A stretch of 64,000 nucleotides of DNA from Lindgomyces ingoldianus (GCF_010093535.1 NW_022985191.1:248001-312000), one strand, 5' to 3'; shown: positions 1 through 11,893, counted from the stretch's first letter. Made by a program: numbers and translations. Notes: generated from the letters alone by a model not told the origin.

Positions 1-774
1 GTATAAGTGCTAAGCTAAAGATTTTATATGTAACTAGATTACTTATATTATAAAACTTAAGTTCTTACTATGCTTTATACACACCTATAATGTAGTAATT
101 ACTTTTAGTAATATTTAAAAAGAGTTTTAAGGTGCTAGTTTAGTCTTATTTAACCTAAAATAAGTTAAAATAGCCTTTAATATTTAGTTATATACTTTAT
201 TACTACTACTGCTTATTAATAATAAGCTTTAGTAGTTATAAACTCTAAGTAATACTCTTAAATTTAAGTTATAATTAATACTTATAAAAGTAAGAATTAA
301 AAAGTATATAAATAGCTTACTAATGTTTATAGTAAAAGCTTTTAAAATTTTTTAAAAAGAGCAGTAATTATTATATATAAGCTAGTATTAGTGTAAAAGA
401 AGATTATAAAGCTTTAAGTAGCAAATAAAGCTGCTATGTAATGTAGATTACATAAAAGAAAGTAAATTTAAGTAGAAAAGACTTTAATAGTTAAGAATAA
501 AGCTTATCTAACTACTTTAAAGAAGTTTAGAGCGTGTAGTAATAGAAAGAAGCTAAAGACGCAGGTGCGCGCTAAAGAAGGTAAGCTAAGTTAAAAGTAA
601 TATAAGCAGTGTAATTAAACTAGGCATAACTTATATACATATAAGAAAGTAGTAAAAGTAGACTCTAAATAATATCTTGTGTTGTATTACTTTATATAGG
701 GCTAAAGTAGGCTGTTTTGCGCTAGAATAGGGTAGTTTTAGTAGGGGCTTAGCAAAAGTAGCTAGCCAACCTGT
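1..774 (+). pseudogene. Fot1/pogo-like transposase, C-terminal half, RIP-degraded (P1)
   Basis: Remnant of the 3' half of a Fot1/pogo-type DDE transposase gene. From about 190 the plus strand reads a proline/threonine hinge, then TLSNTLKF, a form typical of the segment after the catalytic core in fungal Fot1-like transposases. From about 363 it reads YKLVLV followed by KLxVANKAA and a Lys/Arg-rich stretch. At about 600-640 a C-terminal zinc knuckle (CX2CX4HX4C type) remains as QCNxTRHN, with two cysteine positions now Tyr. Stops are TAA/TAG only, as RIP produces, and one frameshift lies near 361. The same region is present in P2. The gene continues left of the window. Gypsy B0 interrupts the element at 775; its right terminus is at 7967-7994. 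Family assignment is from motif recall. Confidence 0.75.
758..774 (+). repeat. Subterminal 17-bp direct repeat, copy 1 (P1 terminus)
   Basis: The 17-mer GTAGCTAGCCAACCTGT lies at the right end of P1. Its twin is at 7967-7983 on the other side of B0, so before B0 inserted the two were in tandem. The E elements have the same arrangement with a different 17-mer. It is a probable transposase-binding site by analogy; that role is inferred. Confidence 0.7.
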
Positions 775-1064
775 TGTAACGGCGCAGGCAAGACAATGGG
801 TCCGAATGCGGTATGAATCCACTCAGAGGCATATGGGAGTGCGTGGGGACTCAGAGACCTGGGAATACCAATGACACCTATAGGCCTTGTACGTAGGATA
901 TCAGAAAACTACTAAGCTAGCTACAGGGGCAAGGTGCGACTAAATACATGCAGGAATAGGGGTAACTGCAAGGGACTAGGTTAAGTCATAGTTAGGGCTG
1001 ATACAGGGACCCTTTAGATAGGATCTAAGCAACCTAAGATAGAATAATTTGTAGAATTGTTACA
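775..1064 (-). repeat. B0 left LTR (3' LTR of the element)
   Basis: 290 bp, TGTAAC...GTTACA, paired with 7672-7961. Its left part keeps CpG and CpA sites while its right part is transition-mutated, the mirror image of the partner LTR. Confidence 0.95.
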
Positions 1065-1067
1065 CTA

Positions 1068-1078
1068 CCCCCCTTTTT
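1068..1078 (-). other. B0 polypurine tract (minus strand)
   Basis: A C6T5 run on the plus strand, three bases inside the left LTR, reads as a polypurine tract on the minus strand. This is the expected primer site for plus-strand DNA synthesis and fixes the element's orientation. Confidence 0.75.
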
Positions 1079-1539
1079 ATAGGCTAATAGTCCCTATCTA
1101 CAGTGTTTAGAAAGTATTTAGAAATGCTTTAAAACTAATTTAGATAGAATATAATAAGTATAACTATCTTAACTAAAATTTTCTGTTACTAAAAAAATAG
1201 ACTAAAAACTTAATACTAATATAATACCTCTATTATAATGTTTTTGTTTAGTAGTAACTAGTAGTGTAGTTGTTATTAATATAGTAAATTTATTATTTAT
1301 AGTAATAAGTGTTTACTTGCCTTACCTATATAGTCTAGTTAATTTTGTTAGTTTTTTCTTTAGCTATTATCTAATTCTCTACTTTATAGGTATTATTGTG
1401 CACTTAACATTCTATAGCTTAGTCTGCTAACTAATTATAGTATTAAAGAAATTTACTATGCTGCTCTGCCCCCCTTCTAGAGCCTCTTTAGAGGCCTTTT
1501 AAGTTATCTACCTTTAGGCTGCCTACACTCTAGCCTATA

Positions 1540-2065
1540 GCCTTTAGGTTAAGTTCTTTTTTTAGTCTTTTAAATTAAAGAAATGCAAGTATTACACCTT
1601 ACATAATAAAAAATGCAACTTTATATAAATATAGTTTAATATAGCTAGGGTATAGTTTACTAACGCGCGCGTAGGTCTTTTTATATTATAAGAAGGAATT
1701 TCTAGTCCTTTAGAGCTATCTTAAGCTATAGGCAGCAGCCTAAAACATAGAGAGTAAAGAGGACAAGAAAAGGGCCTTTAAGGCTATTTTAAAGTTTGCT
1801 TAGAACCTAGCGCAAGTAGCGCAGGTTGTAAAGAGTTAGGAAGCTAGGCTTCCTGCAGCTAGTGTTTAGGTGGCCTTATTCTACTAGAATACTAAGCTGC
1901 TTTAACAGGTTTTAGCCCTAGAGGCTCTAGTGTTTAACCTTTAGGCAGACATTGCAGCGTTTTTAGGTGGCTAAAGATAAAGTAGAGGGGGTTTAGGAGG
2001 AGTCTAGAGGGGAGGGAGGAAAAAAAGAAGAGTAGAGGAGGAGGAAGAGGAGAGTCTAGAGGTGT
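1540..2065 (+). pseudogene. Antisense accessory frame of B0 with CX2CX6C motif
   Basis: Degraded open frame on the plus strand, opposite to B0 gag-pol, between integrase and the 3' LTR. At 1584-1616 it reads CKYYTLHNKKC. The fourth residue, TAC, would be Cys before a G-to-A change, giving CX2CX6C. About 1690-1990 reads a Gln/Leu/Ala-rich helix-like stretch (for example NLAQVAQVVKS and ADIAAFLGG) ending in a Gly/Arg and poly-Glu tail near 2065. An offset of one base between the Cys motif and the helical stretch implies a frameshift. Apparent stops are TAA/TAG only. B1 and B2 carry a counterpart in the same position and orientation. The function is not recognised; a half zinc-cluster plus coiled coil would suggest nucleic-acid or protein binding, but that is inference. 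Confidence 0.45.
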
Positions 2066-2149
2066 CTAACAGCTTGCTGTTAGACCTCTTAAGCAACATG
2101 CCTATAAAGTTATAATAATATTATATAAAAATATAATCTAACTTCTTAC

Positions 2150-5100
2150 TTTTATACCTTATTATCTACTAAGTAATCTATGCCTTTTACACTAGCTTTA
2201 AAAGCTTTAATCTACTTATGTAAGGCTCTTAGAAGTCCTAGCTAATTTAGATGCTTATTATAAAAGGCCTTTAGTTTATAGAGAGACCTTATAAAATTTA
2301 AAGCCTTATACTAGACTAGATTAGAGTTATGTCCTACTTATTTTACTTAGTACTTAAGTGTTTTCTAGTAAAGCTTACTAGTAAGTATTTTCTCTACTTC
2401 TTACTTCTCTACTTTATTAATAGTAATTCTAGGGGGTTTTAGAGGTTCTTGTTTTAGAAGCAGATTCTAAAGGTCTTTATAAAGTATGTTTAGTGTAAAG
2501 ACATTATGTATCTTTAACTCTAAAGGTAGCTTTAGGCAGTATAAGTTTTTAACTTATTTAAGTACCTTAAAGGGGCCTTTTTATTATTTAAATAGTTTTT
2601 AGCTAGGTCTTTAAACAGCTAGGTTCTTAGTGTTTAGGTAGACTATGTTACTAACCTTCTAGTTAACTAGCTAGCAGTAGTAGTTAACTACAGTTTGCAT
2701 CTAATTCTAGGCCTTTTCTATATAGGTCTTAGCTAACTCCTAGGCTGCATGCATGTAGGTTGCTAATGCTAGGGCATCCTTATAATTTAGCTTGTCTGTG
2801 GCTGTGATAGGTTCTGTAGAATGTTTCTAGTCCTAGCTTTAACATAGTTTAGAGCTGTATAAGACTTAATACAGAAACATTTTAATTATTGCATAAAGCA
2901 AAGTTATTTAAGCCTAATTAATTAAGAGCAGTAAGGAACTCTAGTTATCTTAGTAAAAAAATATAAAAGGCCTTAGTCTTTAATTAATATACTTATTTAT
3001 AATCTTTATTTAGCTATTTGTTTCTTTATAATAGGCAGTAAAGAGCTTAACTTTTACACCTAAAATTTAATAAAATTTAGACTAGAAACTAGATATAAAC
3101 TAAGGTCCTTAATTAGAAATAATAGTTTTAAGTGTGTAGCTAAAACAGTACACTTATTAAATAAATAAAGTAGCTATTTTTTAGGTGTTAATTATTTTAT
3201 AGCAGGGGATAAAAATAGCTTATTTTAATAAGTAATTAATTATAACTATAATTTAATTATATCTAGACTTATCTTTAAAAAACTCCTTAAAGTTAATGCA
3301 TAAGTGCTGCATTAGTTAAGCAGGAATTAGTAGGGGGTAGATAAAGCCTAGGGTTTAGGTCTGTTTTAGATAAGCCTTATAACAAGGGAGGCAATTTTGT
3401 ATGTATTATTTGCAAGTAGCCTCTATACTCTTCTAGTAGTACTTTTAGGCTAGTAACTAATAGGTCTTTATAGCACTTAGGTGTGCTAAGAATACTTAGT
3501 TATAGACTTCTTAGATAAGTTAGGTACATAGTAATAAGTCTGCTAGCACACATAAGTAGTTAGTATAAAGAAGTAGTCTGTTTCCTATCTAATAATAGTA
3601 AAGTAGAAGTTTTTACTTCTATGTAAAAAAAGCTTAATTTTTTTAGAGTAATGTGTTAATTAATTTTAGAGAATTTAAAGACATAACCTAGTCTAGTTCT
3701 TTTATAATGTTTAGTGTAGCTACTTAAGTTATTATTTAAGTAATATAGTACTAGGCTAGTTTAAAGTTAATTTAGGGGTGTAGTTAGTGTAGTTTTAGTA
3801 GAACCCTTAACTTATTATTAGTTTAAGCTGCTTTTAAATTTTCTATGTCTTATTTATAATAACTAAGGATGTCTGCCCTAGTGTTATTCTTGCTAGGGGT
3901 GTACTTAATTTAGAAGTAATACTAAGCTAACTTTTTAGCCTAATAGACTTAATAAGCATTTAGCACCTTTATTATTATAAAGTACTCTAATAAACAATAA
4001 TTAGTATATACTAGGGTGCTTATTACTATAAATGTAAGCTTAGCCCTCTATTATTTAAATATAGTAATAATTGCAAATAGCTCCTTATTATATATCTCCT
4101 AGTTTAGCTCTAAACTAGATAGGACCTTGCTATAAAATAATACTAGGCACTAATTTCTATCTGCTTGTTTCTAAGAAAGGACTTCTGCTACTACTCTATT
4201 AGAAGTGTTAGTTTTAATTTTAGTTTATAACATAAGGTTAAAATAGCAAAGCATAGGTATACTTAGTAGCGCAGACTTTAGCTTTTTAAAAGCTATGTTA
4301 CACTCTAAAGTCTATATAAAAGGGGTAGTAGAGCTTTAAAGTGTAATAATTAGTTTTACTATATAAAAGAATTTTAGAATAAATTACTAATAGAATCTAG
4401 TAAAGCCTAGAAAAGATTTTACACTTATTATAGTAGTAGGCGCCTGCTAGTTGCGTAGCACCTCTACTTTCTCTAGGTTAACCTCTAGTCCTTTGTTTAA
4501 AAGTATATAGCTAAGATACTTTATTTAAGTAACATAGAATTTGCTTTTTCTAATCTTTACTTATAATCTTGCTTACTAGAGCCTTTCTAAGACTTTCTTA
4601 ATATAGAGGATATAAGTTGCCTTATCTTTAAAGTAGATAAGAATGTTATTAAAATAAGTAATATAAAAATTATTTAGATAGTTAATTAATACATTATTTA
4701 TATAGCGCTAGTAAGTTGCTAGACTATTGCATAATTTAAAAAGCAAAACTTTACACTTATAGGTTCTGTATTATGTCTAAAAGGTAGTATACTTTTTAGA
4801 ACTTAGATCTATTCTAATTTTATTAAAAGCTGCGTAAATATTAAACTTAGTAAAGATTACTGCCTTAGTAGGTTTTAACAGAAGTTTGTCTATGCGCAGT
4901 ATTAGATATACATCTTTATAAGTAAAAGTGTTAAGTTTGTAGTAATTAACGCAGATACATAAGTTGCTATTTAGTTTCTATACATAAAGAATAAAAGATA
5001 TAAAAGGGCTTTAACTTTACTTAATAAAGCTATATTTTAGATTATTTATAACATATTTCTTTATTGCCTTTAGCTTCTTAAAGTTCTGTTTGTATAATAG

Positions 5101-6000
5101 ACTGTAACTGTTAGGGAGAGGCTCTGTAAGGACAATCTTGTAGTTATATAGACAATGTACTAGTAGCTAGTAAGCTGCTGTGTGGCTAAATACATCTTAG
5201 TACTAATAGTATTTAGAGGGCAATTAGAGGTTTACTAATGCTTTAGTTTTACATTTAGTATCTAACTATAAAGCTTACTTGTCTTTAATTAACTACTTAA
5301 TTTTATAAATAGAAGTTAAAAAGAACTTATTCTTCTTTCTTTTTATGTTAAAATAAAAAGCATTTGCTAAAATTAGAGTAATAGTAGCTAAATAGACCTC
5401 CTTTAGACCTATTCTAGACTTCTTAATAAATAGGCAGAAGAACAATTTAAGTGTCTTTAGACTGTAGATAATAGAAGATCTGTATAATTTTAGTAGCCTT
5501 AGTAAACCCTTAATGCAGTGAATTATTAGGCTGCATAACTGCTAAAATTAGTCCTTTTTCTATAGTGTGTTATATTGTTTAATATCTAACTCTACTTTTT
5601 TATTATGCGTAGGCTAGGTTAATTGCATAAGTAAGGGCAGCAAAGGTTTATAAGTAGGCAGATATTTGCTAGGCTATATAATCTAATTCCTCTCTGTATT
5701 TAGATAAAGTTTAAAATAACATAACTATTTAATGCTAATAATGCAATTCTAAGAGCTAAGGTCTATAATAATAAAGAGGCAGTTTTAGATGCTTTTTCTA
5801 TTAATTTATATGTGCAGGCAGATATACTAGTAGATAGGGACTTAGATTTAATCTTAAAAGCCCTTAACTATAACTTTAAATAGTAAGTGTTAGATAGAGA
5901 TATAAAAGCATTAGGACAATAACTTAGTAGTTAGTAAGTTAATAAATAGAAAACTATAAGCGCTAGTATTAACTAAAAGATTTAAACAGACTTTAATGCT
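2150..6000 (-). pseudogene. B0 pol pseudogene (protease, RT, RNase H, integrase)
   Basis: Remains of the polyprotein that makes and integrates the element's DNA. On the minus strand the RT active site reads YFNNILIYFKDK at 4656 down to about 4621, where YFNN (4645-4656) is the RIP-altered YxDD. Farther left (about 3480-3360) comes an integrase zinc-binding-like region with a YYYWPKST-type segment. The order RT then integrase from right to left is that of Ty3/gypsy. Every frame is broken by TAA/TAG. Limits are approximate. Confidence 0.8.
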
Positions 6001-6099
6001 TTTTAAATATAAAATAGTAGAGACTTAGAAGTGTTTTTCTTTAAACAAGTGTAATAAATTAATGTTTAATAAATTATACTTACTTAAGCTTAAAATAAA

Positions 6100-7660
6100 G
6101 AGTTTTTTTAGGTGTTACTGTTTTCTATCTAAAAAGCATTTAAATTAAAATTATTTATGTTTATAAATTTTTTTTTAGAATCTTACTACTCTACCTTTAT
6201 TTCTTGTACTCTAGGGATAGGGTAGTTGCTAGCAAAATGTCTTAGTTTTCTATAATTGTAATAGTTACTAGAAGTTGTCTGTCTTTCTAGGGCAGGTGTC
6301 TAGCTGGATTGTCTATAGGTAACTAAGGTAGACTAGGGTACTAATAGAGGTGCAGGTTAGGGTGCACTAGAATAGTATACTGCCTTAGATGTATTACTAG
6401 AAACCTTTTAAGACTAATCTGCACTAGGTCTAATAGTAGACTGTTAGGTAAGATTAACAGTTTACTTTAAAATAGCAAAGGTGTTTCTTCTTTTTATGTT
6501 ATAAGCTGTTAGGTAGGCTACTATTGTCTTAAAAAAGCCCTTCTAAGTGTGTTTAAAACCTAAGTTTAGTACTTTTAGGCTAGGCAGTATCTTTTTTTAT
6601 AAGTAGAAGAACTATTTTAACTTTAATATAGACCTTTTAACAGCAGCACTAATAAAGTAAGCTTTAAAAGTAAAAAACACTTCTTCTTTACTTATTTTTA
6701 GAGTTTAAAACGCCTGTTACGCCTCTATTTTTTTATTACTAGTAATAAAGTAAGTTTATAAAAGCTTAATTATTTTTTTTATATTTCTAAACTAAAAGTA
6801 ATCTAATTTAGCTAGGTATCTAGGCTCTAAGTATTCCTTCGCAATACCAGCAGTGTGTCCCTATACTAACACTATGCGTGCGCGCTTACTCTAATAGTAA
6901 TCTGCATTAATGTTAAGTCTATCTATAATAAAGGCTTACTATTATTTAAATGTAGGTTTTTTGCTGTCTGTAAGGTTCTTAATCTTAGGCGTGTGTTTAG
7001 TAAAGTAGCTTTAAAAGAGCTTAGGAGTGCCTAAAAAGTCTCTTACTATTAAAGTAGTAGGGGTAATTTAAGGTATTATTATAGGTAATTTAGTAGTTAG
7101 TAGGGGTTAATTAGAACTAATAGTTTTTAATCTAGTTAGCTATTTAATTTATGCCTTTAATTAAGCAACTTAGTTTTTAAGGGCTATACTACTAGAGTTT
7201 AACTTTAAATCTAGTAGGTTTTTAGCTTCTAGTCCTATAAAAGAAGGTTTAGCTATTAAGGTTAGTAGTAGTTTAGTTCTAAGGGTAAGCATCTTGCCTT
7301 AGCTGTAGCTAGAATAAGTTATAGTCTTTATAATAGAATCTAATAGTAGTTAAAGGTTAGGCATTAGTAGTTATCTCTAATCTTAATAGGTTATTAGTAG
7401 TCTCTAAGTTTTTACTTTAGCGCACTCTTTATAACTTTTCTAAAGGTAATCCTAATTATAGGGGATAAGAAGTTCTAAACTTAAAGGCTTTAGTTAACAA
7501 AAGGTTTCTAAGATCTTATTTATACTAACTAAATAATTTAATGTAATAGTGTGTAAAAATAGCAACCTAAACTAAATTAGACACTTTTTAGAGTTAAACA
7601 TAGTTAAATAAATAATTAATGTAATATTATTAATAAGGCTGTTACTAGCAAAAGTAAGTT
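6100..7660 (-). pseudogene. B0 gag pseudogene with mutated zinc knuckle
   Basis: Capsid/nucleocapsid remnant on the minus strand. At 6263-6222 a Gag zinc knuckle is recognisable (NYRKLRHFASNYP): spacing is CX2CX4HX4C with the His kept, but all three Cys positions are Tyr (TGY to TAY). The rest, up to the right LTR, is capsid-length sequence without recognisable motifs, plus the 5' leader. Boundaries are approximate. Confidence 0.65.
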
Positions 7661-7671
7661 TTCTAATATAA

Positions 7672-7961
7672 TATAACAGCGTAGGCAAGACAATAGGTCT
7701 AAATGCGGTATAAATTTACTCAGAGGCATATAAGAGTGCGTAGGGACTTAGAGACCTAGGAATACTAATAACACCTATAGGCCTTGTACGTAGGATATTA
7801 GAAAACTACTAAGCTAGCTACAGGGGCGAGGTGCGACTAAATACATGCGGGAATAGGGGTAACTGCAGGGGACTGGGTCGAGTCATGGTCGGGGCTGATA
7901 CGGGGACCCTTCGGATAGGATCCGAGCGACCCGAGATGGAACGATTCGTAGAATCGTTACA
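7672..7961 (-). repeat. B0 right LTR (5' LTR of the element)
   Basis: 290-bp partner of 775-1064. Its left half is heavily mutated; its last ~110 bp is GC-rich and apparently unmutated. It is followed by the CCTGT target duplication. Confidence 0.95.
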
Positions 7962-7966
7962 CCTGT

Positions 7967-7994
7967 GTAGCCGGCCAACCTGTTAGGTACGTTA
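7967..7994 (+). repeat. Right terminus of P1: 17-bp repeat copy 2 plus terminal inverted-repeat end
   Basis: GTAGCCGGCCAACCTGT (7967-7983), then the 11-bp end TAGGTACGTTA. E elements end in the same layout: two 17-mers followed by an 11-mer finishing in GTACGTTA. The final TA is the probable target duplication of a Tc1/mariner-superfamily element. Confidence 0.7.
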
Positions 7995-8084
7995 TAAGAA
8001 TGTCTATAGCACTTAGTTAAGGCCTATACCTTTGCGTAGTAACTAAAATAAGTAGCTATTAAATAGTAAAACTAAACTAAGCTA

Positions 8085-9159
8085 ACATACTTCACAGGCA
8101 AGTTGCTTACACACCTAAGTTGCTTACTTTTACTAAGACTTTACTAAACTACTTTTTTTATACTAATGCATTCCTTATAACACTACTTAGACGTGCTAAA
8201 AGAATGTTAGATACAGCTTATACTCTAAGCTTTTAAATAAGACATAAAACTTTTAAAAAAATATGCTATAGCTATGTATAAAGTTTTATAAAAGATAATA
8301 AATAACTATAGCACTAAATAACCTTTATAAGCTAATTCTACAGCTAAATTATAAAAGCTAAGTAATAAAAAAAAGTAAGTAATTATTAAAACTATACTTA
8401 AGCTATATGCGTAAAAATTTTTCTCTTAAATAGCATTTATAGCTAATATAGCTAATTTTTTGCGCGCTAAGTATAATCTAGGCTATATTTATATAAACTA
8501 GCCTAGTATGTTTATAAAGTGTTATTTAAAGCTTAAAGTAACATTTAAGTATAAGTATAACTATAAAAAAGCTTTTTATAAAAGTTCTAAAGTAATTTAA
8601 AGTAAGTTTAGCCTTATAAAGAATATTAAAGCTAAGTATAGCATCTAAAATAATAACATGTACAACTTTAGTAAAATAAAGTTTATAATTAGCTAAATAT
8701 CTTTTAACTATACTTATACTTAAAACTTTACTTTAAGCTTTAAATAACACTTTATAAACATATTAGGCTAGTTTATGTAAATATAGCCTAGATTATACTT
8801 AGCGTGTAAAGAATTAGCTATATTAGCTATAAATGCTATTTAAGAGAAAATTCTTTATATATATAGCTTAAGTATAGTCTTAATAATTACTTACTTTTTT
8901 TTATTACCTAGCCTTTATAATTTAGCTGTAGAATTAGCTTATAAAGGTTATTTAGTGCTATAGTTATTTATTATTTTTTATAAGACTTTATATATAGCTA
9001 TAGCACATTTTTTTAAAAGTTTTATGTCTTATTTAAAAGCTTAGAGCATAAGCTATATTTAATGTTCTTTTAGCACATTTAAGTAGTGTTATAGGGAATG
9101 CATTAGTGTAAGAAAAGTAAGTAACTTAGGTGTGTAAGCAACTTGCCTATAAAGTACAT
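8085..9159 (+). mobile_element. Foldback Fot1/pogo-derived element E1
   Basis: About 1.07 kb, flanked by TA, with ends ACRTACTTC...GTACAT that are long inverted repeats of each other. The central spacer is on the plus strand here and reads AKYSI then YNFSK, the end of the transposase N-terminal region described under E4. It is heavily mutated. E5 has the same spacer orientation; E2, E3, E4 and E6 have the opposite. Confidence 0.9.
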
Positions 9160-9161
9160 TA

Positions 9162-9503
9162 GTAAATAAAAAAATAAATTAAATTATTATATAAGATATA
9201 CTACTTTTTAATACTATAAAGCTAATAAGGCACTTAAAAATTAACATTAAATAGCTAAAATAGTGCTTACTTATAATTATATAAAAGCATTTCTTTATTT
9301 TTTTATTTTTAATAAAGCTTAATTTTTACTTAACTTTTTTTTTTTTACTAGCTTCTTCTTCTTTTTAACTTTAGTCTACTTAGTAGAGGGTTTATATAAA
9401 AAGATCTTATTCTAAGCTACTATAGTTACCTTATATACTAGGTATAAAGTTATGCTTTAGTTACCTTTTTTAAAGTATCTACTTTTTAGTAAGTTTTTAA
9501 TTA
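9162..9503. other. AT-rich inter-element sequence, no gene recognised
   Basis: Single-copy within the window. A lysine-codon-rich stretch on the minus strand near 9300-9400 has protein-like character in two different frames, both with TAA/TAG stops, so no gene can be assigned. The shorter gaps 10612-10790 and 11896-12094 are similar. All may belong to one older element cut up by E1-E3 and A0. Confidence 0.5.
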
Positions 9504-9505
9504 TA

Positions 9506-10609
9506 ACGTACTTTACAGGCAAGTTGCTTACACACCTAAGTTGCTTACTTTTACTAAGACTTTACTAAACTACTTTTTTTACACTAATGCATTCCTAACA
9601 ACACTACTTAGACATGCTAAAAGAATATTAGATACAGCTTACACTCTAAGCTTTTAAATAAGATATAAAACTTTTTAAAAAATATGCTAGTTATAGCTAT
9701 ATATAAAGTTTTTTAAAAAATAATAAATAATAACAGCACTAAATAACTTTTATAAGCTAATTTTATAGCTAACTTATAAAAGCTAAGTAATAATAAAAAG
9801 TAAGTAATTATTAAGACTATACTTAAGCTATATACATAAGGATTTTCCTCTTAAATAGCATTTATAGCTAATATAGCTAATTCTTTACACGCTAAGCATA
9901 ATTTAGGCTATATTAGCATAAACTAGCTTAGTATATTTATAAAGTGTTATTTAAAGCTTAAAGTAAAGTTTTAAGTGTAAGTATAGTTAATAAATATTTA
10001 GCTTATAATAAAGCCTATTTTACTAAAGTTGTACATGTTATTATCTTAAATACTATACTTAGCTTTAATATTCTTTATAAGGCTAAACCTGCTTTAAATT
10101 ACTTTAGAACTTTTATAAAAAGCTTTTTTATAGTTATACTATGCTTAAATGTTACTTTAAGGTTTAAATAACACTTTTTAAATATACTAGGCTAGTTTAT
10201 GCTAATATAGCCTAGATTACACTTAGCGCGTAAAGAATTAGCTATATTAGCTATAAATGCTATCTAAAAAGAAAATCCTTACGCATATAGCTTAAGTATA
10301 GTTTTAATAATTACTTACTTTTTATTATTACCTAGCCTTTGTAAGTTAGCTATAAAATTAGCTTATAAAAGTTATCTAGTGCTATAGTTATTTATTATCT
10401 TTTAAAAGACTTTATATATAGCTACAGCATGTTTTTTTAAAAGTTTTATATTTTATTTAAAAGCTTAGAGTGTAAGCTGTATCTAATGTTTTTTTTAGCA
10501 CATCTAAGTAGTGTTGTTAGAAATGCATTAGTGTAAGAAAAGTAGTTTAGTAAAGTCTTAGCAAAAGTAAGTAACTTAGGTGTGTAAGCAACTTGCCTGT
10601 AAAGTATGT
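9506..10609 (-). mobile_element. Foldback Fot1/pogo-derived element E2
   Basis: About 1.1 kb between TA dinucleotides (9504-9505 and 10610-10611). The left end ACGTACTTTACAGG mirrors the right end. The spacer lies in the minus orientation. It is strongly RIP-mutated, with most GCGC sites of E4 lost. Confidence 0.9.
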
Positions 10610-10792
10610 TATAAAGTAGAAGATTATAAAAAATAAAGAGTTTAGCTATTATATAGCTTTAAATAAAAAGTAAAAATGTATACTAAATTAACTACTAACA
10701 TGCTAATTCTGCTAGTTTATGTAAAGTAGCTTATATAGAAAAGATAAACATTTCTTTTTTTACACTCTTAGGTATATTTTTAAGATAGATTA

Positions 10793-11893
10793 ACGTACTT
10801 CACAGGCGAGTTGCTTATACACCTAAGTTGCTTACTTTTACTAAGACTCTACTAAACTACTATTTTTATACTAATGCATTCTCTATAACACTACTTAAAC
10901 GCGCTAAAAGAATGTTAGATACAGCTTATGCTCTAAGCTTTTAAACATAACATAAAACTCTTAAAAAATGTGCTATAGCTATATATAAAGTTTTATAAAA
11001 AATAATAAATAACTATAGCACTAAACAACTTTTATAAGCTAATTCTACAGCTAAATTATAAAGGCTAGGTAATAAAAAAAAGTAGGTAATTATTAAGACT
11101 ATACTTAAGCTATATGCGCAAGGAATTTCTTTTTAAATAGCATTTATAGCATTTATAGCTAATTCTTTGCGCACTAAGCATAATCTAGGCTATGTTTGTA
11201 TAAACTAGCCTAGTATGTTTATAAAGTGTTATTTAAAGCTTAATGTAAAGTTTTAAGCATAAGTATAGTTAAAAGATATTTAGCTAATTATAAACTTTAT
11301 TTTACTAAAGTTATACATGTTATTATTCTAAATACTATACTTAGCTTTAATATTCTCTATAAGGCTAAACTTACTTTAAATTACTTTAGAACTTTTATAA
11401 AAAGCTTTTTTATAGTTATACTTACACTTAAATATTACTTTAAGCTTTAAATAACACTTTATAAACATACTAGGCTAGTTTATATAAACATAGCCTAGAT
11501 TATACTTAGCATATAAAGAATTAGCTATATTAGCTATAAATGCTATTTAAGGAGAAATTTCTTACGCATATAGCTTAAGTATAGTCTTAATAATTACCTA
11601 CTTTTTTTTATTACCTAGCCTTTATAATTTAGCTGTAAAATTAGCTTATAAAAGTTATTTAGCGCTATAGTTATTTATTATTTTTTTTATAAGACTTTAT
11701 ATATAGCTATAGCACATTTTTTTAAAAGTTTTATGTTTTATTTAAAAGCTTAGAGTGTAAGCTATATCTAACATTCTTTTAGCACGTCTAAGTAGTGTTA
11801 TAGAGAATGCATTAGTGTAAGAAGAGTAGTTTAGTAGGGTCTTAGCAAAAGTAAGCAACTTAGGTGTGTAAGCAACTTGCCTGTGAAGTACGT
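10793..11893 (-). mobile_element. Foldback Fot1/pogo-derived element E3
   Basis: 1101 bp between TA dinucleotides (10791-10792 and 11894-11895). The ends ACGTACTTCACAGGCGAG and the matching inverted right end are well kept. The spacer is in the minus orientation. A short internal repeat (catttatagcatttatagc) near 11140 is peculiar to this copy. Confidence 0.9.

Larger units (their letters stand above)
775..7961 (-). mobile_element. Ty3/gypsy retrotransposon B0, minus strand, RIP-inactivated
   Basis: Complete but dead LTR retrotransposon of 7187 bp. It has 290-bp LTRs starting TGTAAC and ending GTTACA, and a 5-bp target duplication CCTGT at 770-774 and 7962-7966. The orientation is minus: a pyrimidine tract (the minus-strand polypurine tract) adjoins the left LTR, reverse transcriptase reads on the minus strand near 4650, and a Gag zinc knuckle lies to its right near 6240. 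No nested insertion is seen inside. It is inserted into the terminal repeat of P1, exactly between two 17-bp direct repeats. Stops fill all frames. Confidence 0.95.

Noticed and set aside
631..822. Short open frame on the minus strand across the P1/B0 junction
   Set aside because: It spans the junction between P1 and the B0 LTR, has no recognisable motif and overlaps transposase remains on the other strand.
9300..9470. Possible lysine-rich protein on the minus strand between E1 and E2
   Set aside because: Two frames look equally protein-like because of A-rich runs, and both contain stops; no family recognised.
8085..11893. E1-E3 as a satellite or tandem array
   Set aside because: Each has its own TA duplication, the gaps differ in sequence, and spacer orientation varies; they are independent insertions.
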